Source: Rhodoferax sp. | GTDB lineage: Bacteria; Pseudomonadota; Gammaproteobacteria; Burkholderiales; Burkholderiaceae_C | NCBI GenBank assembly: GCA_030833685.1 | Contig: JAURGS010000002.1 | Coordinates: forward strand, 1 to 34,237 | Direction: 5' to 3' | Length of the DNA: 34,237 nucleotides | In this document: positions 1 to 10,285 of the stretch, in pieces | How the letters are laid out: each line of letters begins with the position of its first letter | How positions within the stretch are numbered: the first letter of the stretch is position 1 | The notes under the pieces: generated by a model | Databases searched by the model: none | The model's input: the letters and a program-made list of their open reading frames with translations, nothing else | Told to the model about the DNA's origin: nothing | Program-made: the position numbers and the translations under genes

Positions 1-25
1 AGCCCTCTCCCACGCGAATCTTCAT
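1..25 (-). CDS. ispF: 2-C-methyl-D-erythritol 2,4-cyclodiphosphate synthase, N-terminal fragment (continues off window)
   Basis: Reverse complement of 1-25 reads ATGAAGATTCGCGTGGGAGAGGGCT = MKIRVGEG, typical IspF N-terminus, directly downstream of ispD. Confidence 0.75.
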
Positions 26-32
26 GATCAGT

Positions 33-776
33 TCACTCCTGTTTGGTGGTGGTCCGTGCCCGCGCCAGCAAGATCAGCTCGGCCAGCGCAAAGTCGGGTG
101 GATAGGTGAGCTTGAAGTTCTGGGGGTCCCCCAAGACCAAACGGGGCTGCAGGCCTAGGATCTCGACTGCACTGGCCTCGTCGGTCACTTGATCCCCGGC
201 AACCTCCAGTGCTTCAAGCAGACTGCCAATACGAAACATCTGCGGTGTTTGAGCCAGCCATTTGTCCGACCGATCCAGGGTGGACTGCACGCGCTCTCCT
301 GCGGCACGCTTCAAAGTGTCTGCCAAAGGGACGGCCAATAGCCCGCCAACCTCGTCGTCCTGGCAAGCGCTGATCAAGGACTGAATGTCTGAGCTGCGGA
401 TGAGGCAGCGCGCCACGTCGTGCACCAGAACCCAGTCGTGGGCAAGTGCGCCATCATCCACCAACGCCTTGAGGCCATTGAAAACACTGGCAGCCCGGCT
501 GTGTCCGCCAACATCGTGAACCCGGCAGTTGCCCGTGCACATACCCTGTTCCTGCACAAAGTGGTCACCAGGTGCAGTAACCACGATCACACCGCTCAAA
601 CCAGTGACGCCAGCGAACGCGTCAAGGGTGTGTTGCAAAAGTGTTTGCCCAGCCAGCACCCGGTATTGTTTGGGGACAGATGAGCCAGAACGAGAACCGC
701 CGCCAGCACATGGCAACAAGGCCCAAATTTTGGGGCCAGTTGCCCGGTGTGTTGCGAGATGTTGGGGTGAATTCAT
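33..776 (-). CDS. ispD: 2-C-methyl-D-erythritol 4-phosphate cytidylyltransferase
   Basis: ORF with LLPCAGGGSRSGSSVPKQYRVLAGQTLLQHTLDAF, VLVHDVARCL and DEASAVE motifs; likely start MNSPQH at 776 (ORF open to 791). Confidence 0.92.
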   Translation of the reverse strand: MNSPQHLATHRATGPKIWALLPCAGGGSRSGSSVPKQYRVLAGQTLLQHTLDAFAGVTGLSGVIVVTAPGDHFVQEQGMCTGNCRVHDVGGHSRAASVFNGLKALVDDGALAHDWVLVHDVARCLIRSSDIQSLISACQDDEVGGLLAVPLADTLKRAAGERVQSTLDRSDKWLAQTPQMFRIGSLLEALEVAGDQVTDEASAVEILGLQPRLVLGDPQNFKLTYPPDFALAELILLARARTTTKQE

Positions 777-865
777 GAAGGAAGTGTGCATTCTAGAATC
801 AGCACATCGGACACCCCGCCATTTTCTTGAGCGGGGTGTATGCGTTTTTTCTCCCTAAAGTCACC

Positions 866-3800
866 ATGGACCTGCCCAAACTTACCGCTGCGCAACGTTT
901 TGCATGGCACCGCCCGCCAGGCTCAGCCGATGCACTGATGTTGTCAGCGCTGGCCCAGCGCGAAAAGCGCTTAGGTAAGGTCATGGCCATTGTGGTGTCT
1001 GACCCCGCAGACGCCCAGCGCCTGCTGGACGAAATCAGCTTTTTCGACCCCGATCTGCGCTGTGTGCAGTTCCCGGATTGGGAGACATTGCCTTACGACA
1101 GTTTCTCGCCGCACCAGGACCTCATCAGTGAACGGCTGTCAACCTTGTGGCGAATTGGGCAGCGCGACGCCAAGTCCGGCGCGGACGTGATCCTGGTTCC
1201 CGCCACCACAGCGCTGTACCGACTAGCCCCACCACGTTTTTTGGCCGCCACGACCTTTGATTTCAAAGTCAAACAACAGCTCAATGAAGCCAAACTCAAG
1301 GCACAGCTCACCCTGGCGGGTTACAACCATGTTTCACAGGTGGTCGGGCCCGGCGAATACGCGGTGCGCGGCGGTCTGATCGACCTGTTTCCGATGGGTA
1401 GCCCGGTGCCCTTTCGCATCGATTTATTTGACGACGAGATCGACAGCATCCGCACCTTTGATCCGGATACACAGCGCAGTTTGTACCCGGTACCGGAGGT
1501 TCGACTTCTTCCTGGCAGAGAATTTCCGATGGATGACAGCGCACGCGTGCTGTTTAGAAATCGGTGGCGGGAACTGCTCGAAGGCGACCCGACCAAAAGC
1601 CGCATTTACAAAGACATGGGCGCAGGCGTTGCCACCGCGGGCATCGAGTACTACTTGCCCTTGTTTTTCGAGGAAACCGCAACCGTTTTTGATTACCTCG
1701 GGAAAGAGGCGGTCGTCGTGCTGCACGGCGATCTTGAGCCTGCGCTAATGCAATTCTGGCAAGACACCCGCGAGCGTTATCGCCTGATGCGCGGTGACCC
1801 GGAGCGACCGATTCTTCCGCCCGAGGCCCTGTTTCTCAGCATCGAGGCGCTCTACACCGAGCTCAATCCATATGCGCAACTAGCCATGCGCGAGCCGCCA
1901 GCGTTGACGGCTCGCGCTGGTTTGGAGCCCATGCCTGATGTGACCGCCAACCGAGGCAGCGAGGATCCCCTGGGCCGCCTCAAGCATCACCTCCAGAGCT
2001 CGCCGCACCGCACCTTGGTGCTCGCAGAGAGCGATGGACGGCGTGCCAGCCTGCTCGACTATTTGCGTGCCAGCCAGCTCGATGCGCCCTCCTTCGACAG
2101 CCTGGGGGAGTTTCTGGCCAGCTCGCAGCGCTTAGGGATCGCAACCAGCAACCTGAACACCGGATTCATCTGGCCAGAGCAAGGCATTGCCTTTGTTACC
2201 GAAACCGAATTGTTCTCTGCGCCACCTGCGATTCGAAGGCGAAAAAAGCAAGAGCAGGTTAGCGACGTTGATGCCTTGATCAAAGACTTGAGCGAGCTCA
2301 AGGTCGGTGACCCGGTCGTACACGCCAGCCATGGTATTGGCCGCTACCGTGGCCTGATCCACCTGGATTTGGGTCAGCGCCTGGCTGACGGCTCTGCCGA
2401 AGTTCAGGAATTCCTGCATCTGGAGTACGCTGACCAGGCAACGCTTTACGTACCAGTCAGCCAGCTGCATCTGATAAGCCGCTACACCGGGGTGGGTGCT
2501 GATGAAGCGCCCTTGCACAAACTCGGCAGCGGCCAATGGGACAAAGCCAAACGAAAAGCTGCTCAGCAAGTTCGCGACAGCGCAGCCGAGTTGCTCAACA
2601 TCTACGCGCGTCGTGCCGCACGCCAGGGGCACGCGTTTCGCTACAGCCCGAACGACTACGAGGCTTTTGCCAATGACTTCGGTTTTGAGGAGACCGCTGA
2701 CCAAAAAGCGGCGATCCATGCCGTGATTCAGGACATGATCAGCCCCCTACCCATGGACCGCCTGGTCTGCGGGGACGTCGGTTTTGGCAAAACCGAGGTG
2801 GCCTTGCGAGCGGCCTTCATCGCCGTCACCGGTGGTAAACAGGTGGCACTGCTCGCGCCCACCACGCTGTTGGCCGAGCAGCACCACCAGACCCTGATCG
2901 ACCGTTTTGCCAAGTGGCCGGTCAAAGTGACCGAGGTCAGCCGGTTTCGCTCCCCTAAGGAGGTCCAGCTTGCGCTGCAGGGCTTGGAGGACGGCACCGT
3001 GGACATCGTCGTGGGCACCCACAAGCTTTTATCCAAGGAAGTGCAGTTCAAAAACCTGGGGCTGCTGATCATCGACGAAGAGCATCGCTTTGGTGTTCGC
3101 CACAAAGAAACCATGAAGGCGCTTCGCGCCGAGGTTGACGTGCTCACCCTGACCGCCACACCAATCCCCAGAACTTTAGGAATGGCCTTGGAAGGATTTC
3201 GCGACATGAGCGTGATCGCCACCGCCCCGCAGCGTCGACTGGCCATCAAGACCTTTGTGCGCTCAGAGGGCAGCGGCGTGATCCGTGAAGCAGTGCTGCG
3301 CGAACTCAAGCGCGGCGGCCAAGTCTACTTTTTGCACAACGAGGTGGAGACCATCGAAAACCGGCGTCTGGCGCTTGAGCAGCTACTGCCCGAGGCGCGC
3401 ATCGCCGTTGCCCACGGCCAGATGCCTGAGCGCCAGCTCGAGGCGGTGATGCGCGACTTCGTCAGTCAGCGCAGCAACCTGCTGCTGTGTTCGACCATCA
3501 TAGAAACCGGCATTGACGTTCCCAGCGCCAACACCATTGTCATTGCGCGCGCAGACAAGTTTGGCCTGGCGCAGTTGCACCAGCTGCGTGGACGCGTGGG
3601 CAGAAGCCATCACCAGGCTTATGCCTACCTCATGGTGCCCGACCTGCAAGGCCTGAGCAAAGCGGCTGCGCAAAGACTGGATGCCATACAGGCCATGGAA
3701 GAACTCGGTAGCGGCTTTTACCTGGCGATGCACGACCTGGAGATCCGCGGCGCTGGCGAGGTGCTGGGTGACAACCAAAGCGGCAACATGATGGAGATCG

Positions 3801-4348
3801 GCTTTCAGCTGTACAACGACATGCTCAGCGAAGCTGTGCGCTGCCTGAAGTCTGGCGTGGAGCCCGACCTACTCAGCCCATTGCACGCGGTAACCGAAAT
3901 CAACCTGCATGCGCCCGCCCTGCTGCCCAGTGACTACTGTGGCGACGTTCACCTGCGCCTGTCTTTTTACAAACGACTCGCCTCGGCCAAGTCTGCCGAC
4001 CAGGTCGACCTGTTGCAAGAGGAGATCGTCGATCGGTTTGGCAAGCTGCCATCGCCCTCGCAATGCCTGATCGAGGTGCACCGCCTGCGCATTTTCAGTC
4101 AGACCTATGGCGTGCTCAAGGTAGACGCGGGCCCAGCCGTGATCACGCTGTCGTTCAAAAAAGACCCCCCGGTTGACCCCCTGAGCATCATGACCTTGAT
4201 GCAGAAAAATCGGCATATCAAGTTGGCGGGTAATGACAAACTGCGCATCGAGCGCGCGCTGGACGAGCCTCAAAAACGCGCCCACCTGGTACGCGATGTG
4301 TTGCGCAGTCTTAGCCTCATGCCCCAAGCTGTAGCACAATTGAGTTAA
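866..4348 (+). CDS. mfd: Transcription-repair coupling factor Mfd
   Basis: ~1160 aa ORF with UvrB-like N-terminus, RNAP-interaction region (VGDPVVHASHGIGRYRGL), GDVGFGKTEVALRAAF Walker A, DEEHRFG and QLRGRVGRS. ORF open from 827, likely start MDLPKL at 866. Confidence 0.97.
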   Translation: MDLPKLTAAQRFAWHRPPGSADALMLSALAQREKRLGKVMAIVVSDPADAQRLLDEISFFDPDLRCVQFPDWETLPYDSFSPHQDLISERLSTLWRIGQRDAKSGADVILVPATTALYRLAPPRFLAATTFDFKVKQQLNEAKLKAQLTLAGYNHVSQVVGPGEYAVRGGLIDLFPMGSPVPFRIDLFDDEIDSIRTFDPDTQRSLYPVPEVRLLPGREFPMDDSARVLFRNRWRELLEGDPTKSRIYKDMGAGVATAGIEYYLPLFFEETATVFDYLGKEAVVVLHGDLEPALMQFWQDTRERYRLMRGDPERPILPPEALFLSIEALYTELNPYAQLAMREPPALTARAGLEPMPDVTANRGSEDPLGRLKHHLQSSPHRTLVLAESDGRRASLLDYLRASQLDAPSFDSLGEFLASSQRLGIATSNLNTGFIWPEQGIAFVTETELFSAPPAIRRRKKQEQVSDVDALIKDLSELKVGDPVVHASHGIGRYRGLIHLDLGQRLADGSAEVQEFLHLEYADQATLYVPVSQLHLISRYTGVGADEAPLHKLGSGQWDKAKRKAAQQVRDSAAELLNIYARRAARQGHAFRYSPNDYEAFANDFGFEETADQKAAIHAVIQDMISPLPMDRLVCGDVGFGKTEVALRAAFIAVTGGKQVALLAPTTLLAEQHHQTLIDRFAKWPVKVTEVSRFRSPKEVQLALQGLEDGTVDIVVGTHKLLSKEVQFKNLGLLIIDEEHRFGVRHKETMKALRAEVDVLTLTATPIPRTLGMALEGFRDMSVIATAPQRRLAIKTFVRSEGSGVIREAVLRELKRGGQVYFLHNEVETIENRRLALEQLLPEARIAVAHGQMPERQLEAVMRDFVSQRSNLLLCSTIIETGIDVPSANTIVIARADKFGLAQLHQLRGRVGRSHHQAYAYLMVPDLQGLSKAAAQRLDAIQAMEELGSGFYLAMHDLEIRGAGEVLGDNQSGNMMEIGFQLYNDMLSEAVRCLKSGVEPDLLSPLHAVTEINLHAPALLPSDYCGDVHLRLSFYKRLASAKSADQVDLLQEEIVDRFGKLPSPSQCLIEVHRLRIFSQTYGVLKVDAGPAVITLSFKKDPPVDPLSIMTLMQKNRHIKLAGNDKLRIERALDEPQKRAHLVRDVLRSLSLMPQAVAQLS

Positions 4349-4373
4349 TCGAAATCTGAATCAAGAGACTACG

Positions 4374-4979
4374 GTGATTGCGCTGGACAAACCCCCACTT
4401 CGCGACCTCGCCCGATTGCGCGTTTTCATCCGATCGATGGCCGATCTGGTTGAGCGCGAACAGGATGAAGCCACCCTGCTCAATCAAGGGTCGGAATTAC
4501 TGAGCGAACTGATCTCCCATGATGACTGGCTGCCCGACGCATACGCCCAGCCCAGCCCGGTTCGCTACCGACAGTACTTGTTGTACGCCGACGTCCGGCA
4601 GAAATTTTCAGTCGTCAGTTTCGTCTGGGGCCCGGGACAGGAAACACCGATTCACAATCACACGGTTTGGGGTTTGATCGGCCAGCTGCGAGGCAAAGAG
4701 GTCACACAACCGTTTGTCCTCAATGAAAAGGGTTTGCCCATGCTACAGGGCAAACCCATCACCATGCGCGCTGGCGATGTCTCGGCGGTTTCGCCCACGA
4801 TTGGTGACTTACACGCCGTGCGAAATGCCAGCGCCAGTGAGGTTGCCATCAGCATCCATGTGTACGGTGGCAATATCGGCACATTACAGCGCAGCGCGAT
4901 TAGCAAAACCGGCGAGAAGAAAATGTTTGTCTCCGGGTATAGCAACGCCTCCATACCCAACCTTTGGGACGCACCCTGA
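4374..4979 (+). CDS. Cysteine dioxygenase-family thiol dioxygenase (cysteine or 3-mercaptopropionate type)
   Basis: Cupin signature GPGQETPIHNHTVWGLIGQLRG and downstream GDLHAVRN; GTG start. Confidence 0.85.
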   Translation: MIALDKPPLRDLARLRVFIRSMADLVEREQDEATLLNQGSELLSELISHDDWLPDAYAQPSPVRYRQYLLYADVRQKFSVVSFVWGPGQETPIHNHTVWGLIGQLRGKEVTQPFVLNEKGLPMLQGKPITMRAGDVSAVSPTIGDLHAVRNASASEVAISIHVYGGNIGTLQRSAISKTGEKKMFVSGYSNASIPNLWDAP

Positions 4980-5056
4980 TCCTGAAGAGCCCAGGCCAGG
5001 GGTGATTCGGGGCTACAAATCCTTGTCGTGAAAACCACCATTGCAGAAGAAGACCC

Positions 5057-6676
5057 GTGAGCGCTTTGAAAACCATCACCGTGCAACAGGTTCGGCAATC
5101 TCTCCTCGAAAAAATCGAGATCGCCTTGATAGACCTGCGTGAAGAGGCCTTGTTCGCCATGGCGCACCCGCTGTTCGCGGTGAACATGCCGCTGGGCCGA
5201 ATCGAAGCAGATGCTTGGGTTCGCATTCCGCGACTGGACGCACCGATCGTCCTGCTCGACGACGGGCAAAAGCTCACGCAGCGCGCCGCCCTGGCACTGC
5301 AGCAACTGGGCTACAGCGACATAGGGCTGCTTGAAACCCAGCCCAACGTTGATGGTGAACCCAGTGGTATCGCCGCCTGGGAGGCTGCGGGTGGCGAGCT
5401 GTTTCAGGATGTCAATGTCCCCAGCAAGGCATTTGGGGAGCTCGTCGAATCGGTGCGCCACACCCCTTCGCTGTCAGCACAAGAGGTGCAAGCCTTGCAG
5501 CAGGCGCAAAGCAATATGGTCGTGCTCGACGTGCGCCGCTTTGACGAATACAACACCATGAATATCCCAGGTGGAATTAATGTGCCGGGCGCTGAGCTGG
5601 TCTTGCGTGCGCGCACCATCGCCCCTGACCCAGCCACCCATATCGTGGTGAATTGTGCAGGCCGCACCCGCAGCATCATCGGAACGCAGTCGCTGGTTAA
5701 CGCGGGCATTCCCAACAAGGTCACAGCCTTGCGTAACGGGACGATTGGTTGGACGCTGGCCGGTCAAGCCCTTGAGCACGGGGCCAAGCAACGATTTGGC
5801 GAGGTCTCGGATGCCATGGCTTTGGAGGCTGCGTCTCGCGCGCAAGCGGTTGCCAAGCGCGCTGGCGTCAAGACCATCAGCGCGCAGACCTTGCTGGCCT
5901 ACCAGGCTGAGTCATCTCGCACCACCTATTGCCTGGATGTACGCACACCACAGGAATATGAGAGCGCACACTTGCCAGGTTTTTGGAGTGCCCCTGGCGG
6001 GCAGTTGGTACAAGAAACAGACTTCCACGCGGCAGTCAGAGGTGCCCGCATCGTGCTTTTTGACACCGATGGCGTTCGCGCCAACATGAGCGCTTCCTGG
6101 TTGGCGCAAATGGGGTGGGACGTGGTGGTTCTGGAGCCGCAGCCTGGCTCTGCGCTGACGCAAAAAGGCCCACCAGCCTACCCTGCCCCGTCCTTGCCAA
6201 GCCCAGCACAATGTGTCGATGCCAACACCCTGCACCTGTGGCTGAGCCAGGCCAGTCCTCGCACGCTGGTGCTGGACTTCAGTCCCAGCGCAAATTATGT
6301 GAAATCACATATTCCCGGCGCATGGTTTGTACTGCGCTCAGATCTGGCCCGAGCCTTGCGTAACCTGCCAGCGGCAGATCGCTATGTACTGACCGACAGT
6401 TGCACGCGCCTGGCACGCCATGCGCTGCCCGAGGTCAGCACGCTAACTGGCAAACCGACCTACCTGCTAGAGGGCAGCACGCCCGCCTGGCAAAAAGCTG
6501 GCTTTCCAAGCGATAGTGGCGAGAGCCATTTAGCCAGTCCACGCATTGACCGTTACCGGCGCCCTTACGAAGGTACGGATGCGCCGGCACAAGCCATGCA
6601 GGCCTATTTGGACTGGGAGTTCGGTCTGGTGGCGCAACTCGGTCGCGACGGCACCCACGGCTTTCGGGTGATCTGA
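5057..6676 (+). CDS. Multi-domain rhodanese (sulfurtransferase) protein, apparently four rhodanese-like domains
   Basis: Four repeats of rhodanese-like folds (ALIDLREEA.., VVLDVRRFDEYNTMNIPGGINVPG.., YCLDVRTPQEYESAHLPG.., LVLDFSPSANYVKSHIPG..); only domain 2 has a clear catalytic Cys loop (VVNCAGRTRS). GTG start. Confidence 0.88.
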   Translation: MSALKTITVQQVRQSLLEKIEIALIDLREEALFAMAHPLFAVNMPLGRIEADAWVRIPRLDAPIVLLDDGQKLTQRAALALQQLGYSDIGLLETQPNVDGEPSGIAAWEAAGGELFQDVNVPSKAFGELVESVRHTPSLSAQEVQALQQAQSNMVVLDVRRFDEYNTMNIPGGINVPGAELVLRARTIAPDPATHIVVNCAGRTRSIIGTQSLVNAGIPNKVTALRNGTIGWTLAGQALEHGAKQRFGEVSDAMALEAASRAQAVAKRAGVKTISAQTLLAYQAESSRTTYCLDVRTPQEYESAHLPGFWSAPGGQLVQETDFHAAVRGARIVLFDTDGVRANMSASWLAQMGWDVVVLEPQPGSALTQKGPPAYPAPSLPSPAQCVDANTLHLWLSQASPRTLVLDFSPSANYVKSHIPGAWFVLRSDLARALRNLPAADRYVLTDSCTRLARHALPEVSTLTGKPTYLLEGSTPAWQKAGFPSDSGESHLASPRIDRYRRPYEGTDAPAQAMQAYLDWEFGLVAQLGRDGTHGFRVI

Positions 6677-6703
6677 AACCTTGGGCCTTCCGCCCAAAGA
6701 CGC

Positions 6704-7117
6704 CTAGGCGCTCATCATGAGTCGGGCATGCTCAACTTTGAGGCAACGATTCATCACCGATTGAAGACCAGCGGCCTGCGCCAATTCATGCGCCTGCTGG
6801 TTAGCGATGCCCATTTGCTGCCACAGGCAGGACGCGCCCACCGCCACCGCGCTGTGCGCTACAGGCAATACATCCTCGGTACGGCGAAAAACATCGACCA
6901 GGTCAACCTTAAACCCAATGTCTTCCAGCGTCGCGTAGCAGGTTTCACCCAACACCGTTTGAAACCGCGGATTGACGGGAACGATCTGGTACCCCTGGGC
7001 CTGCATGTAGGCCGATACGTAATGGCTAGGCCGATCGGGCTTGTCTGAAATCCCCACCACCGCTATCGTTTGGCATCGGCGCAGGATTTCGCGAAGGAAT
7101 TCATCAGACTCTGTCAT
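6704..7117 (-). CDS. CoA-binding domain protein (YccU-like)
   Basis: TIAVVGISDKPDRPSHYVSAYMQAQGYQIVPVNPRF and VDLVDVFRR, typical of the CoA_binding_2 family. Confidence 0.88.
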   Translation of the reverse strand: MTESDEFLREILRRCQTIAVVGISDKPDRPSHYVSAYMQAQGYQIVPVNPRFQTVLGETCYATLEDIGFKVDLVDVFRRTEDVLPVAHSAVAVGASCLWQQMGIANQQAHELAQAAGLQSVMNRCLKVEHARLMMSA

Positions 7118-7187
7118 CTTGGCCTCACTGGGAAAACAAAGTCATTCTAGGATCACGCGCAGGCTGCGTGCGCCACAGGCACGGATC

Positions 7188-8420
7188 TCAGCTGTTTCTC
7201 ATGTACCGCCAGGCGATAGCACCAGCGACAAGCTGAAAAAACGCAATCGCGGCCACACTGGCGGGCCAGGCATACCACTCGTAGGCCAAGCCAGTGACCA
7301 CGGTGCCGGCAGCGCCGCCTGCGTAGTAGCTCATGTAGTACAGGCCGGTGGCCAGCGAGCGCCCCTGGGTAACCCGATCGGCAATACGGCTGATGGTTGC
7401 AGACTGGCACACGAATACGCCACAAGAACACAACACCAAGCCCACCAGAACGACCAAGAGATGAGGAATCAGCGTCAGCGCAAGCCCTAGCGCGCCAGCG
7501 CACAAGCCACCCAGCATGGATGGCAGATAGCCATGGCGTGCAATCAGCGGGCCTGCAAACGGCGTTGCAAAAGCACCAACCAAATAAACCATAAAAATAT
7601 TGGCCAGACCGGCGGAACTGAGCCTAAACGGCGCCTGAGCCAAGTGGAAGTTGATATAGGTGAACGTGCCAACCATGGTGAACAGCACGCAAAAACCGAC
7701 AGCACAGATAGCCAGTAAACGCTTATTTCGCAAATGCTGGGCGAGCATTGCCATGGCACCTGCAATATTGCGATTGGCAACGAAATGGCGTGACTCTGGC
7801 AAGGACCGCCAGACCCATATTGCCCCCAAGAGATTGATCAAGGCGAGGACCCAAAATCCGGAGCGCCAACTCAGCCAGTCTGCAAAATGACCGGTGATGA
7901 AACGGCCACTGAACCCCCCCATCACGGTGCCACCCACATACGTGGTGGTCATTTTGGCAAGCGTACTGCCCTGGAACTCCTCAGACAGGTAGGCGATCAG
8001 GACGACTACGATTCCTGGCACCGCCAGGCCCTGCAGAAAACGCATCAGCAGAACCACCCACAGGCTTTGCGACATCGCGATCAACGCTGTGGGCACCGTC
8101 AGCGCAAACATGGATATCACCATCAGCTGGCGACGACCCCAAGCATCTGACAGCATGCCCATGAACGGCGAGACCAGCGCAATAGCCAGAACGCTCACAC
8201 CCACGGTCAGGCCGGCTTGCGCGGGTGTGATGTTCAAGTCCTGGGTCACCAGCGGCAAAACGGCCTGCATGGCGTAGACGTTGAGAAAAGAGAAAAAACC
8301 CAGAATCCAGACGATAGAGCGCGAGGCCTGTGCCTGTGTGGCTTTGGGCTGGTACCGAGTCCAATTCACTTCAAGTCCTGTCTTCGCGAATGCCCGCATT
8401 GTCCCGCGCCTTGGATTCAT
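7188..8420 (-). CDS. MFS transporter
   Basis: 12-TM hydrophobic ORF, QAVLPLVTQDLNITPAQAGLTVGVSVLAIALVSPFMGMLSDAWGRRQLM (MFS motif). Exact start uncertain. Confidence 0.88.
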   Translation of the reverse strand: MNPRRGTMRAFAKTGLEVNWTRYQPKATQAQASRSIVWILGFFSFLNVYAMQAVLPLVTQDLNITPAQAGLTVGVSVLAIALVSPFMGMLSDAWGRRQLMVISMFALTVPTALIAMSQSLWVVLLMRFLQGLAVPGIVVVLIAYLSEEFQGSTLAKMTTTYVGGTVMGGFSGRFITGHFADWLSWRSGFWVLALINLLGAIWVWRSLPESRHFVANRNIAGAMAMLAQHLRNKRLLAICAVGFCVLFTMVGTFTYINFHLAQAPFRLSSAGLANIFMVYLVGAFATPFAGPLIARHGYLPSMLGGLCAGALGLALTLIPHLLVVLVGLVLCSCGVFVCQSATISRIADRVTQGRSLATGLYYMSYYAGGAAGTVVTGLAYEWYAWPASVAAIAFFQLVAGAIAWRYMRNS

Positions 8421-8581
8421 ACCTGGGTATGCGCAAAAAACAAATGTGCAGGCACTGTGACACTGATTTTTCTCCTGTGCGGAGTAAAAAATGCCAAGTG
8501 TTCAGCGCTACCCTCCTGCGCATGGCCTCAGTTCAGGCCTCACAGAAAAAAGCTTCTCGGCCAGCAAGCCAAAATACAACC

Positions 8582-9895
8582 ATGACAGACGCCTCAATCT
8601 GGTCAGCACTGCGTCAGGCACAACCCTGCTTCTGGGCCAACCCAAACAGAATCTCGCACGACGCTGTGCACGACAAGGCTCAAAACGACGAGTCGCGGCC
8701 TGTGCTTCCAAGCGAACAGCAGCTACAGGCGGCACGTCAGCGTCTTGCGCGCTTTGCGCCTTTGTTGGCGCATCTGTTCCCGCCCCTGCGCGAAAGCCAG
8801 GGCCAGATCACTTCACCACTCATAGCCGTGCCAGCCTTGCAGGACGCCCTCTCGTTTCCCAGGGCCCACGGGCAGCTCATGATCAAAGCGGACCACTGTC
8901 TGGCCGTAGCGGGCTCAGTGAAAGCACGCGGCGGCTTTCATGAGATTCTGGAGCTGAGCGAAAAACTCGCGGACAAGCACGATTTGCTTGGCCCCACTGC
9001 AGACGTACTGGACCTGGCCAACCCGCGATCGCGCGCGGTATTTAGCACCTACCAGGTGGCGGTAGGTTCAACCGGAAACCTGGGCATGAGCATTGGCTTG
9101 ATTGCAGCCGCTTTAGGCTTTCGCGCGACGGTTCACATGTCGCATGACGCGAAAGCCTGGAAAAAACAGCGACTGCGCGACAACGGAGTCGAGGTGTTGG
9201 AGCACTCAGGCGACTACGCGCTGGCGGTAGCGGCGGGACGTGAGAGCGCACGCCACGGCCCCCAAACCCATTTCGTCGACGACGAGCAATCCTTGTCGCT
9301 GCTGCTGGGCTACGCCTGCGCAGCCTTTGAATTGCAAAGCCAGTTGCAAGCGCAACGCATCCGCGTCGACGCTGCCCATCCCCTGATGGTCTACATCCCC
9401 TGTGGTGTAGGCGGAGCGCCCGCTGGCATTGCCTGGGGCCTGGATCTGGTTTTTGGTGCGCACGTACGCTGCTACTTTGCAGAGCCTTGCCAGGCACCGT
9501 GCTTCATGTTGCACATGGTCTCGCCAGCAGGAACGCAGCCTTCGGTCTACGACTTTGGCTTGCAAAACCGTACCATCGCTGACGGCTTGGCTGTGGCGCA
9601 AGCCTCCGCGCTCGCCGGGGCGTTGATGCAAGACCGACTGGCGGGCTGCTTCACCGTCGCCGACGACACCATGCTGCGTCACTTGGCACTGGCGCACGCC
9701 AGTGAGGGTCTGCAACTTGAACCCTCTGCCACGGCAGGTTTTGACGGCCCCGCCTGGCTTGCGCAAACCCAACAACTACACCCAGACTGCACCCATGTGC
9801 TTTGGACGACGGGGGGCGCGGTGATGCCAGAGGCCCAGTTCGCTCAGCTGCTCGATCAAGCCGCTACTCTTCCCCGCCACGCATCGCAGCCGTGA
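8582..9895 (+). CDS. dsdA: D-serine ammonia-lyase (D-serine dehydratase)
   Basis: PLP-fold II ORF: SVKARGGFHEILELSEKLA, GSTGNLGMSIGLIAAALGF, PCGVGGAPAGIAWGL. ORF open from 8330; MTDASIWSALRQAQPCFWANPN at 8582 is the likely start. Confidence 0.88.
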   Translation: MTDASIWSALRQAQPCFWANPNRISHDAVHDKAQNDESRPVLPSEQQLQAARQRLARFAPLLAHLFPPLRESQGQITSPLIAVPALQDALSFPRAHGQLMIKADHCLAVAGSVKARGGFHEILELSEKLADKHDLLGPTADVLDLANPRSRAVFSTYQVAVGSTGNLGMSIGLIAAALGFRATVHMSHDAKAWKKQRLRDNGVEVLEHSGDYALAVAAGRESARHGPQTHFVDDEQSLSLLLGYACAAFELQSQLQAQRIRVDAAHPLMVYIPCGVGGAPAGIAWGLDLVFGAHVRCYFAEPCQAPCFMLHMVSPAGTQPSVYDFGLQNRTIADGLAVAQASALAGALMQDRLAGCFTVADDTMLRHLALAHASEGLQLEPSATAGFDGPAWLAQTQQLHPDCTHVLWTTGGAVMPEAQFAQLLDQAATLPRHASQP

Positions 9896-9916
9896 ACCTG
9901 AGGGTATCTTGCGCAT

Positions 9917-10285
9917 TCACCGTATCTGCAGAAATTTGCCCAGACGACCGATCACCCAGCGCCCGATGACCAAACCAATGGCGATTCCAACCGCATCGGC
10001 CAACACATCTTGCCACTGCGCCTGACGATCCGGCGTCATCGATTGGAGCCACTCAATCAACATGCCGTAGGCCAGCAGGCCTGCCCCCACCAAGCGCCCT
10101 CGCGAGGCAAACCCCAGGATGCCCGTGAAGGCCATGACAGAAAATGCCGTCAGATGATTGAGCTTGTCCCACCCCAAATCGAGGGCTGGCGGTGGTCGCG
10201 ACGTTAGCGCCAGATAGAGAACCACCACAATTTGAAGCGCAAGCGCCAGACGCAAAGCGGTCACTCGCGCGCTAGCAACAGCCAT
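9917..10285 (-). CDS. VanZ-like family membrane protein
   Basis: GWDKLNHLTAFSVMAFTGILGFASRGR ... GMLIEWLQSMTPDRQAQWQDVLADAVGIAIG. Confidence 0.8.
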   Translation of the reverse strand: MAVASARVTALRLALALQIVVVLYLALTSRPPPALDLGWDKLNHLTAFSVMAFTGILGFASRGRLVGAGLLAYGMLIEWLQSMTPDRQAQWQDVLADAVGIAIGLVIGRWVIGRLGKFLQIR

